Below, in pieces: positions 7,521 through 16,508 of a DNA stretch of 64,000 bases. The position numbers and the translations under genes are program-made. The notes under the pieces were generated by a model. That model was not told the DNA's origin. It made no database searches and worked only from the letters and a program-made list of their open reading frames with translations. Source of the DNA: Chloroflexota bacterium (lineage in GTDB: Bacteria > Chloroflexota > Anaerolineae > UBA2200); the NCBI GenBank assembly GCA_014360905.1, contig JACIWW010000013.1, positions 1 through 64,000 of the forward strand. Direction: 5' to 3'. The first letter of the stretch is position 1. Each line of letters starts with the position of its first letter.

Positions 7521-9149
7521 CTACACCGTAATCCCCCGTGCGGCGAAGACGTCGCGGATCAGTTGGTCGTGCGGCCCGGGGCGGGTCACGTCGGCGCTGG
7601 TGAAACGGTCAGCAGTTAACAGCGCCTCCAGCCCGTGCTTGAAGTTCAATGTGTGGCGCAATCCATCGCTCAGATATTGGTGGCTGGTGAGGACAAGTTT
7701 GAGCGCAGTTGCGCTCGCCGCCTTGCGTGTCTGAGCCTGGCTGCTATCGCCACCTAGCCTCAGGTACAGGTCCCACAGTGTGGCCGACCAGATCTCGCCG
7801 TCGGCGTGCTCGTCACACTGCCAGTTGGCCATGGTCTTGTTCGTGTCCACCCGCCGCAGAAAGGCTCTTGGCGTTGTGTAGCCGCGGGCATCCCAATCGC
7901 CTACGTAGGTGGGGTGGAAATTGCGCCGTTCTTCGGCAAAGTACAGGGTGGCCAACCAATCCCCAAATCCTTCGCCCATGGCGCGCACAGGCAGGTTCTT
8001 GTCACAATCTGCCCATCTGGGGACCTGGGCTTCCTGAATGGCATGGCCCAGTTCGTGTACGATAATGCTGGCGTCTTCGGCATCCATGACCTTGCCAGTG
8101 CCAAAGCGTATTTCCCAACTCGTGGGCAGGAATTTGGAGTTGTCACCCAATGGGGCTTGGGCGTTGATCTGCAAAGGCTGGGAGAAGAGGTTGGGCCAAC
8201 CTTGTCCGCGCAGCAGGTTCATTACTCGGCTGATGAAACAGTAAGCCATCACCTCCAGAAAACGCGAATCGCCGCGCTTGTAGAAGAACTGCTTGCTCGG
8301 TTCGTAGGCTCGGTTGAGCGTCTTGCCTGTGTCTGCGTAGGGACCGCGTAGGAAGCCACTGTCATCCACGCCGGCCAGCATCACTTTGCGGTAGACTTGA
8401 TCGGGGATCTGGGCATCGTGAGACAAATTTTCCTGGCGCAGCGCCACCACCGGATTGGGATAGAAAACGTGACCCCACGCCGCATCGTACATCGCTAGGT
8501 CACGTAGTACCAGCAGTTCTCCAGTGTAAGCGTCCACGATGGCACGCCAATCGGAAGAGCGATCTAGTTCCGTTTGGATGGGTTCACGTGCACGCAGGCA
8601 CAGGTCAATGCACCAGGCCAGATGCAGCGAGTCCCCATCGGGGTAGTAGATCTTCTCGCAGTGCGGACTGCATTCTTCCCTGTTTCGCCAAGGAAGTACG
8701 GCAGCCACAGCTTCCAGAGCCTCCTCGGAGGAGATCTCGCCCGCCTTGCCCGATTCCACCTCCGGCTCCTTGGGGTGCAGGTCGCTGACGTAGAAATAGA
8801 CACTCCGTTCCTCAGTCATGTGCACCGTGGCTTGACCACCGTAGATGGGGATGCCCTGGTACATCTGCTGCAGTTGCACGTGATAGCCAACCGGGCTACG
8901 CTTCACCAGCCTGGGTCGGATGACGGCTTGCTCCTCGGGTTCTGGCTGGGGTTTGCCATCCAGTTTGTAAGGCCCCGCAACCAGTTCGCCATTGACGCGT
9001 GTGAACTCCAAGGCTACTTTGCTTGGCTTGACCTTGCCTGCTGGCGGGGTGAGAAAACCGCCCACCACAGCGATAAGCCCTTTCATCCGGCTATGTTCTT
9101 GCACCTCGACGTGATCCAGTGGTACGGAGAGACTAGGTAACAGTTTCAT
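7521..9149 (-). CDS. M36 (fungalysin)-like zinc metallopeptidase
   Basis: 542 aa from the ATG at 9149, which has AGGAGG seven bases upstream; longer upstream starts lack one. Residues about 75-125 resemble a fungalysin/thermolysin propeptide (RSPVGYHVQLQQMYQGIPIY) and 135-215 a PepSY-like segment. The catalytic zinc site is HELGH at 365-369, with the third ligand in MGEGFGDWLA (Glu393), the M36 pattern, and a later DGEIWSATLWDLY motif also typical of M36. No signal peptide is visible, unusual for a family that is normally secreted. It follows its separate propeptide-like gene by 11 bp. Confidence 0.82.
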   Translation of the reverse strand: MKLLPSLSVPLDHVEVQEHSRMKGLIAVVGGFLTPPAGKVKPSKVALEFTRVNGELVAGPYKLDGKPQPEPEEQAVIRPRLVKRSPVGYHVQLQQMYQGIPIYGGQATVHMTEERSVYFYVSDLHPKEPEVESGKAGEISSEEALEAVAAVLPWRNREECSPHCEKIYYPDGDSLHLAWCIDLCLRAREPIQTELDRSSDWRAIVDAYTGELLVLRDLAMYDAAWGHVFYPNPVVALRQENLSHDAQIPDQVYRKVMLAGVDDSGFLRGPYADTGKTLNRAYEPSKQFFYKRGDSRFLEVMAYCFISRVMNLLRGQGWPNLFSQPLQINAQAPLGDNSKFLPTSWEIRFGTGKVMDAEDASIIVHELGHAIQEAQVPRWADCDKNLPVRAMGEGFGDWLATLYFAEERRNFHPTYVGDWDARGYTTPRAFLRRVDTNKTMANWQCDEHADGEIWSATLWDLYLRLGGDSSQAQTRKAASATALKLVLTSHQYLSDGLRHTLNFKHGLEALLTADRFTSADVTRPGPHDQLIRDVFAARGITV

Positions 9150-9160
9150 GAGGTAGCCTC

Positions 9161-9787
9161 CTATTCCATTGAGATTTCGCGCTGCCGTAATACTGCACCA
9201 TTGACTGCATCCACCCACACAGTCCATTCCTGAGCCTGTTTCTGGGTGGCAAACTGCACTTTCCAGGCTAAATGAGGTTCTCTTTCGAGCAGGATGACCT
9301 GTTCTGCTCGCGCTGGTCTAGTTAGGTCATCGCTCGCACCAATATGCTGCAAGGCAATGCGAATCGCCTCCTCGCGGTCTATGCCGTTCTCGAGCATCTC
9401 CTTCACATCCAGCTTCGCCACTTGCGAAGCCAAGCGTCCATAGGCAGCGTGGACGCGCTTGTCTGGAGTTAGGTGCACCGAGACAGTCGCTTCCTCAACG
9501 GGAATGCCCTGATGTACCTGCTGGAACACTACATGGTAGCCCGCTGGACTGCGCGAGACTTTTTCCACCTGTAGTTCCCTTATGGCGCTGGGCTTTGGCT
9601 CGAAAAGGCGGTAGTTGGCATCGAGGAATTGGGAGGCAGCCTCTTCAGGTGCTCCTTTGAGCGGACCGGACAGGAAGCCATGCACCCCATACACGCGTCC
9701 GGTCTCAGGCTCGCTCTGCAGCTTGACACGGCGGCGGTCGATCTTCGCGCCTTCGAAAACAACCAAATCACCGGAAGGTTTGCCCAT
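9161..9787 (-). CDS. Stand-alone fungalysin/thermolysin propeptide-like (FTP/PepSY) protein
   Basis: 208 aa from the ATG at 9787 with an AGGAGG-type site at 9795-9800. It has no protease domain. KVSRSPAGYHVVFQQVHQGI and the following VPVEEATVSVHLTP-like stretch are clearly paralogous to the same region of the peptidase encoded 11 bp downstream (RSPVGYHVQLQQMYQGI). The C-terminal part (WKVQFATQKQAQEWTVWVDA, ending VLRQREISME) is PepSY-like. Such domains inhibit and help fold thermolysin-type enzymes. As a separate protein it could act as an inhibitor or chaperone in trans, or could be a duplicated N-terminus whose catalytic part was lost. No signal peptide is seen. Confidence 0.75.
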   Translation of the reverse strand: MGKPSGDLVVFEGAKIDRRRVKLQSEPETGRVYGVHGFLSGPLKGAPEEAASQFLDANYRLFEPKPSAIRELQVEKVSRSPAGYHVVFQQVHQGIPVEEATVSVHLTPDKRVHAAYGRLASQVAKLDVKEMLENGIDREEAIRIALQHIGASDDLTRPARAEQVILLEREPHLAWKVQFATQKQAQEWTVWVDAVNGAVLRQREISME

Positions 9788-9877
9788 GATAAACACCTCC
9801 TTTTTGCAGGGCAAGTGGGGGCTGATCCCGAAACTCCACGATGGCGGCTCCCACGCCGCCGTCGTTTTGCAAATACC

Positions 9878-9905
9878 ATTGTACATTGTCCGTCCCCAAT
9901 ATCAA
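9878..9905 (-). promoter_or_regulatory. Promoter of the propeptide/peptidase operon
   Basis: Minus-strand TTGATA (9905-9900), a 16-bp spacer, and TACAAT (9883-9878). The leader downstream contains the palindrome GGCGGCgtgggaGCCGCC (9843-9860), a module also seen at 59253-59270 and, in partial form, at 61418. Confidence 0.5.
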
Positions 9906-9916
9906 AATTTCCCGTT

Positions 9917-10840
9917 TCAGATCTTTGCCTTTTCCTGGCGTAGGATGTCCAGCACTGCTGCCAGGTCATCTGGTAGCGGAGAGGAAAACTCAATTGGCTG
10001 GCCGGAAGCAGGCAGCGTGAAGGCAAGGCGAGCCGCGTGGAGGAACTGGCGTGGAAGTGGCAGTCTCTGCTTGCGGAAGCCGTACACGCGGTCGCCAGCA
10101 ACAGGATGGCCAATGAAAGCAAAATGAATGCGGATTTGGTGGGTGCGTCCGGTGATGGGTTCGGCCTCGACCAGGGTGTGTTGGGCAAAGTACTCCAGCG
10201 CTCGGTACTCGGTACGCGCTTCACGCCCTCCGCGTGGCAGCACTGCCATGCGTTTGCGCTGTTGGGGATCGCGTCCAATTGGCGCCTCGATCACGCCATG
10301 TGCTGCCTCCAGTATGCCCTCCGTCAGTGCCAGATAGGTCTTGTGCACCAGGCGTTGCTTGAACTGGTGCTGCAAATGGCGGTACGCTGCATCGTTCTTG
10401 GCCACCACCAGCAAGCCAGAAGTGTCCTTGTCCAGGCGGTGCACGATGCCGGGACGTAGCTCCCCGCCAATGCCTCCCAAATCAGGGCAGTGCGCCAGCA
10501 GCGCGTTTACCAGCGTGCCACTGCGATGGCTATGAGCTGGGTGCACGACCATGCCCGCGGGTTTGTCCACGACGACAATGTCGGCATCTTCGTAGACAAT
10601 GGTCAAGGGAAGATCTTCTGGCTGTAGTTCGATGGGCTCGGGCGGCGGCACGCACACGGTGATGACATCGCCGGTCGCCACTTTGTAGCTAGCCTTGGGC
10701 ACCTGTCCGGCGATGGTGATGCGTCCCTCATCCAGCAATTTTTGCACAAACGAACGGGAGAGGTCAGGTACTGCCTCAGCGATGTAGCGGTCCACACGCT
10801 GGCCACCGTGTTCAACATGCAATGTGATGATCTGCTCCAT
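9917..10840 (-). CDS. rluD: RluA-family 23S rRNA pseudouridine synthase
   Basis: 307 aa. An S4 RNA-binding domain lies at about 12-62 (RVDRYIAEAVPDLSRSFVQK). The catalytic motif GIVHRLDKDTSGLLVVAK is at 131-148, with the nucleophile Asp137. ITGRTHQIRIHFAFIGHPVAGD is the conserved C-terminal motif. The enzyme isomerises uridines in 23S rRNA; RluD-type (helix 69) is the best guess, but RluC cannot be excluded. The ATG at 10840 directly follows the expected transcription start, with no Shine-Dalgarno, so the mRNA is probably leaderless. Confidence 0.93.
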   Translation of the reverse strand: MEQIITLHVEHGGQRVDRYIAEAVPDLSRSFVQKLLDEGRITIAGQVPKASYKVATGDVITVCVPPPEPIELQPEDLPLTIVYEDADIVVVDKPAGMVVHPAHSHRSGTLVNALLAHCPDLGGIGGELRPGIVHRLDKDTSGLLVVAKNDAAYRHLQHQFKQRLVHKTYLALTEGILEAAHGVIEAPIGRDPQQRKRMAVLPRGGREARTEYRALEYFAQHTLVEAEPITGRTHQIRIHFAFIGHPVAGDRVYGFRKQRLPLPRQFLHAARLAFTLPASGQPIEFSSPLPDDLAAVLDILRQEKAKI

Positions 10841-10847
10841 AAGATAG

Positions 10848-10876
10848 AGTATACGACGTTCGCTTGCTCAGCACAA
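10848..10876 (-). promoter_or_regulatory. Leaderless-type promoter of rluD
   Basis: Minus-strand TTGTGC (10876-10871), a 17-bp spacer, and TATACT (10853-10848). Only seven bases separate the -10 box from the ATG (10840), so transcription should begin at or next to the start codon. Confidence 0.7.
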
Positions 10877-11035
10877 ACTGGCAGGGAGCAGTTTTCTACC
10901 GGACCGCGGAGGATGAAAGAATTGTCATCTGTGCGGAGGGGCGTTTTCACCTTGAATTCATCTATAACCTGTATGATGGAAAAGAAGTAGATTGTGAGGC
11001 TGGGGAATCGAGCTTGCTGGTATGTGAAAGCCCCA

Positions 11036-11208
11036 TCCATTGCTGCTGACGATGGCGCGGTAATGGCATCGTGAGCAGCGCTCCTCGCCACCTGGCCATA
11101 ATACCCGAAGCCTCCGCTACACTGAAGCCCCCCTATCCCGGGGTGACGAGGAGAATCGGGCGAAGGGCACGCCGAGAGCAGTAAGGGCGCGTGCCCTTCG
11201 CTCTTTTT
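11036..11208 (+). ncRNA. Candidate structured RNA ending in a rho-independent terminator
   Basis: On the plus strand there is a 12-bp stem with one mismatch (GCTGCTgACGATG 11042-11054 with CATCGTgAGCAGC 11067-11079), then CTCCTCG (11081-11087) that can pair with CGAGGAG (11147-11153). A 12-bp perfect terminator stem follows, CGAAGGGCACGC / GCGTGCCCTTCG (11161-11172 with 11189-11200), with a TCTTTTT tail. No plus-strand gene precedes it: both neighbours are on the minus strand. It does not match any riboswitch, 6S, SRP, tmRNA or RNase P core that I know. It could be a small RNA or a decayed leader. No clear promoter was found. Confidence 0.45.
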
Positions 11209-11220
11209 CAACCACCTATT

Positions 11221-11339
11221 AGCTAGAAAAGCCGCCCTACGGGTATATGCTTTTCGCTCCAGGCGGACAACAGTCCGCCGTCTTCTGGCGTGGGCTGTTG
11301 CCCACGCCGAGCGGAAGGGGGCGGCTAGAAAAGCCGCCC
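11221..11339. repeat. Palindromic repeat mosaic
   Basis: Successive modules are half of GGCGGCTTTTCTAGC (11221-11236), GGCGGACAACAGTCCGCC (11262-11279), GGCGTGGGCTGTTGCCCACGCC (11287-11308), and GGCGGCTAGAAAAGCCGCC (11320-11338). The stretch 11261-11308 is nearly identical, in the same order, to 36582-36629. Confidence 0.85.
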
Positions 11340-11375
11340 CACCAGTAAGAGGTAGGCTGGGTTTTCTTACCCGGC

Positions 11376-12320
11376 CTATTCCGATGCACCCAGGGTAGCC
11401 ATGAGGTATAGACGTGCCTTTGGACCGTTGAGGTTATCGGCGAAGAGGCAACCGGTGCGTTGCAGGTCGTGATAAGCGCCCGTGTACGAGTAGTGGTCAT
11501 ATACGGGGCCAGACGTACAGCGGGTGACGATCATCACGGCTACTCCTTTGGCAATGGCTTCTTGGATCGCATCCAACCACCAAGGTGGCACCCGGCCACC
11601 ACCGAAGGATTCGATAACTATTCCGCGTGCACCCAGGGCAACAGCTTGCCGCAATAGCCCGGCATCCATGCCCACCGCCAGCTTGAGCAGGTAAACGCGC
11701 GGCTCCAATCGCGTGCAGGGGACGACTTGCCGCTCAATGCGTCGCGTGATGACAATGCGTTCCCCTTCCACGCGGCCCAGTGGCCCCCAGAGAGGGGATT
11801 GAAAGGTATTGGTGCTCTGAGAATGCGTCTTGGTCACATCGCGGGCGGCGTGGATCTCGTCGTTCAGCACTACCAGCGTGCCCAGACCTCGCGCCTCGGG
11901 GCTAGCTGCCACCCGTACGGCAGCCAGGAGGTTGGCGATCCCATCATAACCAGGATCGGAAGCCAGGCGCATCGCTCCCGTGAGCACTACAGGCTTGTCT
12001 CCTGGTATGGTGAGATCCAAAAGATAAGCGGTTTCCTCCAAGGTGTCCGTGCCATGTGTCAGCACCACACCATGCACTGCGGGGTCTTGGATGACCTGCG
12101 CCACTCGTTCGCGCAAGCCCCACAAGTGTTCGACCGTAAAGTGGCTGCTGGGGAGAGGGCCATACTCTTCGGCAGTGACTTGGGGCAAGTCCGGCCCGGC
12201 TTGACAAATGAGTTGGCGGAGGAAATCAGCCCCGCTCAAAGACAGCACTGCGCCGCCAGCCTTTTCATCATGGGCCATGGCTATGGTACCGCCTGTAGCA
12301 ATGAGGTGCACGTTCGTCAT
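11376..12320 (-). CDS. ansA: L-asparaginase
   Basis: 314 aa, the normal length. It hydrolyses L-asparagine to aspartate and ammonia. The first catalytic threonine lies in IATGGTIAMA (Thr12), and the second motif HGTDTLEETAY at 89-99 supplies the Thr-Asp-Lys triad region. VVLTGAMR is also conserved. There is no signal peptide, so it is probably the cytoplasmic form. A Shine-Dalgarno (AAAGGAGTTGCT) precedes the ATG. It lies 47 bp downstream of smc on the same strand. Confidence 0.93.
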   Translation of the reverse strand: MTNVHLIATGGTIAMAHDEKAGGAVLSLSGADFLRQLICQAGPDLPQVTAEEYGPLPSSHFTVEHLWGLRERVAQVIQDPAVHGVVLTHGTDTLEETAYLLDLTIPGDKPVVLTGAMRLASDPGYDGIANLLAAVRVAASPEARGLGTLVVLNDEIHAARDVTKTHSQSTNTFQSPLWGPLGRVEGERIVITRRIERQVVPCTRLEPRVYLLKLAVGMDAGLLRQAVALGARGIVIESFGGGRVPPWWLDAIQEAIAKGVAVMIVTRCTSGPVYDHYSYTGAYHDLQRTGCLFADNLNGPKARLYLMATLGASE

Positions 12321-12367
12321 AGCAACTCCTTTGAAGCAAGGGTAAACGGTGAATGATGCGTCTGCTG

Positions 12368-15300
12368 CTAGCCCTTGACCTTGTCCAACTGCAGGGAAAT
12401 GACCTTGGACACGCCTTCCTCACTCATGGAGATGCCGTAGATTGTATTGGCTGCTTCGATGGTGCGGCGGTTGTGCGTGATAACGATGAATTGCGTCTGC
12501 TGGGAGAACTCTTCGAGCAGCGAGCGAAAGCGCCCGACATTGGCTTCGTCAAGCATGGCATCCACCTCGTCCAGCAAGCAGAAGGGCAGCGGCCTGGCTT
12601 TTAACACGGCGAAGAGCAGCGCTGTAGCGGTCAAAGCTCGTTCGCCGCCGGAGAGCAGAGCTAGTGACTGCTGACGCCGACCTGGTGGCCGCGCAAAGAT
12701 CTCTACACCAGTCGTCGCCAGGTTTTCTGCATCGGTCAGCACTAACTTGGCCTGTCCCCCGCCGAAGAGGAGTTCAAAATAGCGCGGAAATTCCTCGGAA
12801 ACTGTTGAGAAAATGGACAGAAACTCCTTTTGCATTGCTTCGTCCAGCTCTTTGATCACTCGTTGCAGGGAAGCAGCGGATTGCTGCAGGTCAGCAATCT
12901 GCGTGTTGAGAAATTCGTAGCGTTGCCGGATTTCCTGGTATTCCCGCGGAGCGTTTGGGTTCACACTGCCCATGCGGCGCAACCGCGCTTTCACTTCCCG
13001 GATCTCCATATCGAGGTTCTCTGGCAACGTCTCTGGTGGGACAAGCGCTGGCCGGTCCTGCTCTAGAAATTCCAAGCGCAACTGTTTCACCCGTTCGCTA
13101 GGGTATTCGATGTCACCCAGGTCTTCCTCAATGCGGCGCTCCAGTGCTTCCACCTCGTCTGCCAGGCGCTCTTTCTCCAGTACCTGCTGGCTATAGAGCG
13201 CATCCAATTCGAGCAAGCGCTGCCTGGCGTGGGTTAACTCTTTCTGCAAGCTCAGCATCTGGCTCTCAAGAGCCAATACCTCTGCTTCAGCCGGATCTAT
13301 CTGCCCTGCCAGTTCCGTGATTTTCTCCGACAGTTGGTCCGCTTCATGTTGCAGTACCTGTACTTTGGCATAGAGCATGCCGGATTCTTGTTCGAGTTGC
13401 GTGAATTGCTCGGACTTGGCTGAGATTTCCGCCTCCAAGCGTTCCAGGTTCGCTTTTTGCGTGGCCAGCAGTTCTTCCTGCCCTTTCATCTGGCGTTGAG
13501 CCACCGCCAGCGCCGTTTCACCTTCAGCCATTGCCTGTCGTTTGGCTTCTTCTTCCCTTCGTGCTTCGTCCAGCTTGGACAGCAAGTTGTCCAGTTCTGC
13601 TTTGCCCTGGTCATGCTCTTGGGCGCGTTCTTCGGTTTCGCGCTGCAATGCTGCTACTCTCTCATCCAGCCCTGCTAGTTCCTGCTGTTGCTGTTCATCC
13701 AGCGCATGCCGCCACTCGCTTTCACCTTGGAGGCGTTCTTGTTTCTGCCGCACGGCAAGCAGGGCATGCTCCATTTCCTCTCGCCTCTGCGATAAGCGCG
13801 TGCATTCTCCCCCAATTGCCGCAAGCTCTTGCTTGGTCAGTTCGTATTGTTGTTCGCTTTCCTGCAGCCTTGCTTGGATGCTTTGTTCCTCTGCCTGCAA
13901 GGTAGCGAGTTGCGCAGGCAGTTCACGCCATTCCCGTTCTTGGGCGAGCAAACTGCCCCGTTTGTTTGGAGAGCCCCCGCTGATCACCCCGCTGGATTGC
14001 ACGATCTCTCCGGAAAGGGTGACCAGGCGCTGTCCGGGCTGCAGGTGGGGACGAATGCGCCGCGCCGTGTGCAGATCTTGCACCACGATGACCTGACCCA
14101 GCAGCAACTGGAACACGGTTTCGTAGCGTGGGTCGTATTCGACTAGGTTTTTGGCCAATCCCAGCACACCTTCGCCCTCTGGCGCTTTCTTCGTTTGCGG
14201 TGCGCTCAACGAATCCAATGGCAGGAACGTGGCCCATCCGGCTGATTGCCGGCGTAGCTCAGCAATGGCACTGCCGGCAACTTCCCAGCTTTCGACCACC
14301 AGCGCCTGAGCATACGAACCAAGCGCAGCCTCGATGGCACGTTCCAGGTTTTCGGGAACACGCACCAGCTCAGCAACCGGGCCAATGATGCCAGATAACC
14401 TAGACTTGGCTCCTAGCAAAGCCCTAACGCCTGGAGCGAAGCCAGCCATGCTCTGCCGCAGCCCCTGTAGCATCTCGTAGCGGTCTTCCACACGCTGACG
14501 TTGCCTGGTGGCTTCGGCCAGCGCCTCACGGCGTTGCTGGAGTTCTGTTTCCACGTTCGCCAATCGCTCCTGCACTTGGCTCCGTCGCGATGTAGCCGCT
14601 TCCAGCAATTGGAGGATATCCTCTTCCTGACGCTGTATCTGCTCTGCTTCCCCTTGCAAGGCCGCCAATTGCTCTTCTAGCGCGACTAATTCGCGCTGTT
14701 GCTTCTCCCGTGCAACGCACATGCGTGCGTGGTTTTCCTGCAACCCGCGCCAGCGATTGCGGGCATCAGCCAGGGCTGTAGCCAGACGATACACCTTATC
14801 GCGCACGGATTCTACATCCTGCTCCAGTTCTACCCGCGCGCGTTCGGCCTGTTGCCATTGTGTCCGCATTTCCTGCAACTGCGCTGCTTGCTTAGGCAAT
14901 GCTTCTTGCAGCCGTTGCCATTCCGCCTGCACGATGGCAATGTTCTCCTGTAGCGCCACTCGTCGCGCCTGCCATTGCGTTAGCTCCGCCTGCAATTCGT
15001 TCTGACGCCTTTGCAGGAGATTCATCCGCTCACGGCTCACAGCCAATTCCCGCCCAGTTGCCTCGGCTTGGCTATGCAGTTCGGCACTGGCTTTGTGCCA
15101 AATGCTAAGCTGTCGGCGTAGCTCGCTTTGATGCGCTTGGCTGCTGGCGATGAGCGCTTCCAGTTCGTGCAAGCGAGCACGTCCCATATTCAGGTCTTCC
15201 AGGCGACGTTGCACGGCTGCCTCCGCTTCGGTCAGCCTGGCCCGCAAGCGCTGCCATTGGTACCCATACCAAATGCGCAGCAGTTTCTCCAGGTCACGGC

Positions 15301-15955
15301 TGAGCAGTTCGCGTTCCTCGGCACGCTTTGCCTGGCGTTCCAATTCGCGCATACGCGGGGCGATTTCGTTGAGGATGTCGTTGAGACGTAGGGTGTTCTG
15401 TTGCGTCTCAGCCAGTTTGCTCAATGCATCGTTGCGCTTCTCTTGGTAAATGTGAATGCCGGCTGCTTCTTCGAAAAGGATGCGCCGTTCTTCTGGGCGC
15501 AAGCTGAGCGCAGCATCAACCAGTCCCTGGCCAATGACCACAAAGCCCTGGCGGCCAAGGCCGGCTTTGCCCAGCAATTCGAGCACGTCGCGCAGGCGCA
15601 CGCGGCTGCCGTTGATCAAGTACTGGTTTTCCCCAGAACGGTAAGCGCGGCGGCAAATGGTCACCTCGCTGAAATCAATAGGCAGCCAGTGGCTCGTGTT
15701 GTCGAAGGTCATGATCGCTTCGGCCATGCCCAGTTGGGGACGACGGCTGGTGCCAGCAAAAATCATATCTTCGGTGCGTTTGCCACGCAAAGCAGTGTAA
15801 CTTTGCTCACCAAGCACCCAGCGCACGGCATCAGCAATGTTGGATTTGCCGCTGCCGTTTGGGCCAACGATGGCAGTAATGCCCGTATCGAAGACAAAGT
15901 CAGTATAAGAGGCAAAGGTCTTGAAACCGCGTAGTTCAAGGCGTTTGAGGTACAT
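12368..15955 (-). CDS. smc: Chromosome segregation ATPase SMC
   Basis: 1195 aa, full length. The N-terminal ATPase half has Walker [11 protein letters not shown] at 31-40 and the R-loop/Q-loop. Two long Gln/Glu/Arg-rich coiled coils flank a hinge near residues 500-650 ([20 protein letters not shown] and the Gly-rich [11 protein letters not shown]). The C-terminus carries the signature [16 protein letters not shown] and the D-box [14 protein letters not shown]. It condenses and organises the chromosome with ScpA/ScpB, which are not in this window. [15 protein letters not shown] is the classic SMC start; it sits directly at the expected transcription start and has no Shine-Dalgarno, so it is probably leaderless. 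Confidence 0.97.
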   Translation of the reverse strand: MYLKRLELRGFKTFASYTDFVFDTGITAIVGPNGSGKSNIADAVRWVLGEQSYTALRGKRTEDMIFAGTSRRPQLGMAEAIMTFDNTSHWLPIDFSEVTICRRAYRSGENQYLINGSRVRLRDVLELLGKAGLGRQGFVVIGQGLVDAALSLRPEERRILFEEAAGIHIYQEKRNDALSKLAETQQNTLRLNDILNEIAPRMRELERQAKRAEERELLSRDLEKLLRIWYGYQWQRLRARLTEAEAAVQRRLEDLNMGRARLHELEALIASSQAHQSELRRQLSIWHKASAELHSQAEATGRELAVSRERMNLLQRRQNELQAELTQWQARRVALQENIAIVQAEWQRLQEALPKQAAQLQEMRTQWQQAERARVELEQDVESVRDKVYRLATALADARNRWRGLQENHARMCVAREKQQRELVALEEQLAALQGEAEQIQRQEEDILQLLEAATSRRSQVQERLANVETELQQRREALAEATRQRQRVEDRYEMLQGLRQSMAGFAPGVRALLGAKSRLSGIIGPVAELVRVPENLERAIEAALGSYAQALVVESWEVAGSAIAELRRQSAGWATFLPLDSLSAPQTKKAPEGEGVLGLAKNLVEYDPRYETVFQLLLGQVIVVQDLHTARRIRPHLQPGQRLVTLSGEIVQSSGVISGGSPNKRGSLLAQEREWRELPAQLATLQAEEQSIQARLQESEQQYELTKQELAAIGGECTRLSQRREEMEHALLAVRQKQERLQGESEWRHALDEQQQQELAGLDERVAALQRETEERAQEHDQGKAELDNLLSKLDEARREEEAKRQAMAEGETALAVAQRQMKGQEELLATQKANLERLEAEISAKSEQFTQLEQESGMLYAKVQVLQHEADQLSEKITELAGQIDPAEAEVLALESQMLSLQKELTHARQRLLELDALYSQQVLEKERLADEVEALERRIEEDLGDIEYPSERVKQLRLEFLEQDRPALVPPETLPENLDMEIREVKARLRRMGSVNPNAPREYQEIRQRYEFLNTQIADLQQSAASLQRVIKELDEAMQKEFLSIFSTVSEEFPRYFELLFGGGQAKLVLTDAENLATTGVEIFARPPGRRQQSLALLSGGERALTATALLFAVLKARPLPFCLLDEVDAMLDEANVGRFRSLLEEFSQQTQFIVITHNRRTIEAANTIYGISMSEEGVSKVISLQLDKVKG

Positions 15956-15964
15956 GGTACCAAT

Positions 15965-15993
15965 AGTATACCCCATCTCGATGACAGATGCAA
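15965..15993 (-). promoter_or_regulatory. Leaderless-type promoter of smc
   Basis: Minus-strand TTGCAT (15993-15988), a 17-bp spacer, and TATACT (15970-15965). The ATG begins at 15955, nine bases after the -10 box, leaving a 5' leader of at most about three bases. Confidence 0.72.
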
Positions 15994-16013
15994 ATGAGCC
16001 TGCACTTTGCCTC

Positions 16014-16041
16014 TTGTCTGCATCTCAAAATTGCTTATAAT
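16014..16041 (+). promoter_or_regulatory. Promoter of the ridA gene group
   Basis: TTGTCT (16014-16019), a 16-bp spacer, and TATAAT (16036-16041), divergent from the smc promoter 20 bp away. A good AAGGAGG site at about 16071-16077 precedes the ridA start. Confidence 0.65.
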
Positions 16042-16083
16042 GTAGCCAGCAGTTGAACATGATATTTTGCAAGGAGGCTCCAC

Positions 16084-16506
16084 ATGGACAAGGAAATTAT
16101 CGTCACAGACAAGGCGCCGGCTGCCATCGGACCTTATTCGCAGGGAATACGCGTAGGAAACCTGGTTTTCACCGCCGGACAGGTAGGGCTGGTTCCTGGC
16201 ACAAAGGAGTTCGCCGGCCCAGACATCGCCAGTCAAACCCGCCAGGCACTCCAGAACGTCCAGGCTGTCCTAGAGGCTGGCGGCTCTTGCCTAGCCCACG
16301 TGGTCAAGACTACGGTCTTTTTGGCGGACATGAAAGAGTTCGCACAGATGAACGAAGTCTACGCGCAGTTCTTCGCCACCAATCCCCCCGCCCGTACTAC
16401 AGTGCAGGTGGCGGCACTGCCTATGGGAGCGCGGGTGGAGATCGAGGCGGTCGCCGAGGTCTGTGGCTGTGAGCTAGCGCATCATGAAGGTTGCCCAGAA
16501 GGATAG
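16084..16506 (+). CDS. ridA: RidA family 2-iminobutanoate/2-iminopropanoate deaminase
   Basis: 140 aa. It hydrolyses reactive enamine/imine intermediates left by PLP enzymes, protecting the cell from 2-aminoacrylate damage. The family patterns AAIGPYSQGIRVGNLVFTAG, the TRQALQNVQAVLEAGG helix, and NPPARTTVQVAALP (Arg of the active-site salt bridge) are present, with VEIEAVA near the end. The C-terminal dozen residues (CELAHHEGCPEG) extend beyond the usual end. It is followed two bases later by the next gene. Confidence 0.94.
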   Translation: MDKEIIVTDKAPAAIGPYSQGIRVGNLVFTAGQVGLVPGTKEFAGPDIASQTRQALQNVQAVLEAGGSCLAHVVKTTVFLADMKEFAQMNEVYAQFFATNPPARTTVQVAALPMGARVEIEAVAEVCGCELAHHEGCPEG

Positions 16507-16508
16507 CC

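Noticed and set aside
10864-11049. A 61-codon plus-strand frame upstream of the structured RNA
   Set aside because: No ribosome-binding site and no family similarity seen; overlaps the rluD promoter.
10603-11211. A 202-codon minus-strand frame overlapping the rluD start and the structured region
   Set aside because: It is out of frame with rluD, crosses the predicted promoter, and contains no recognisable domain.
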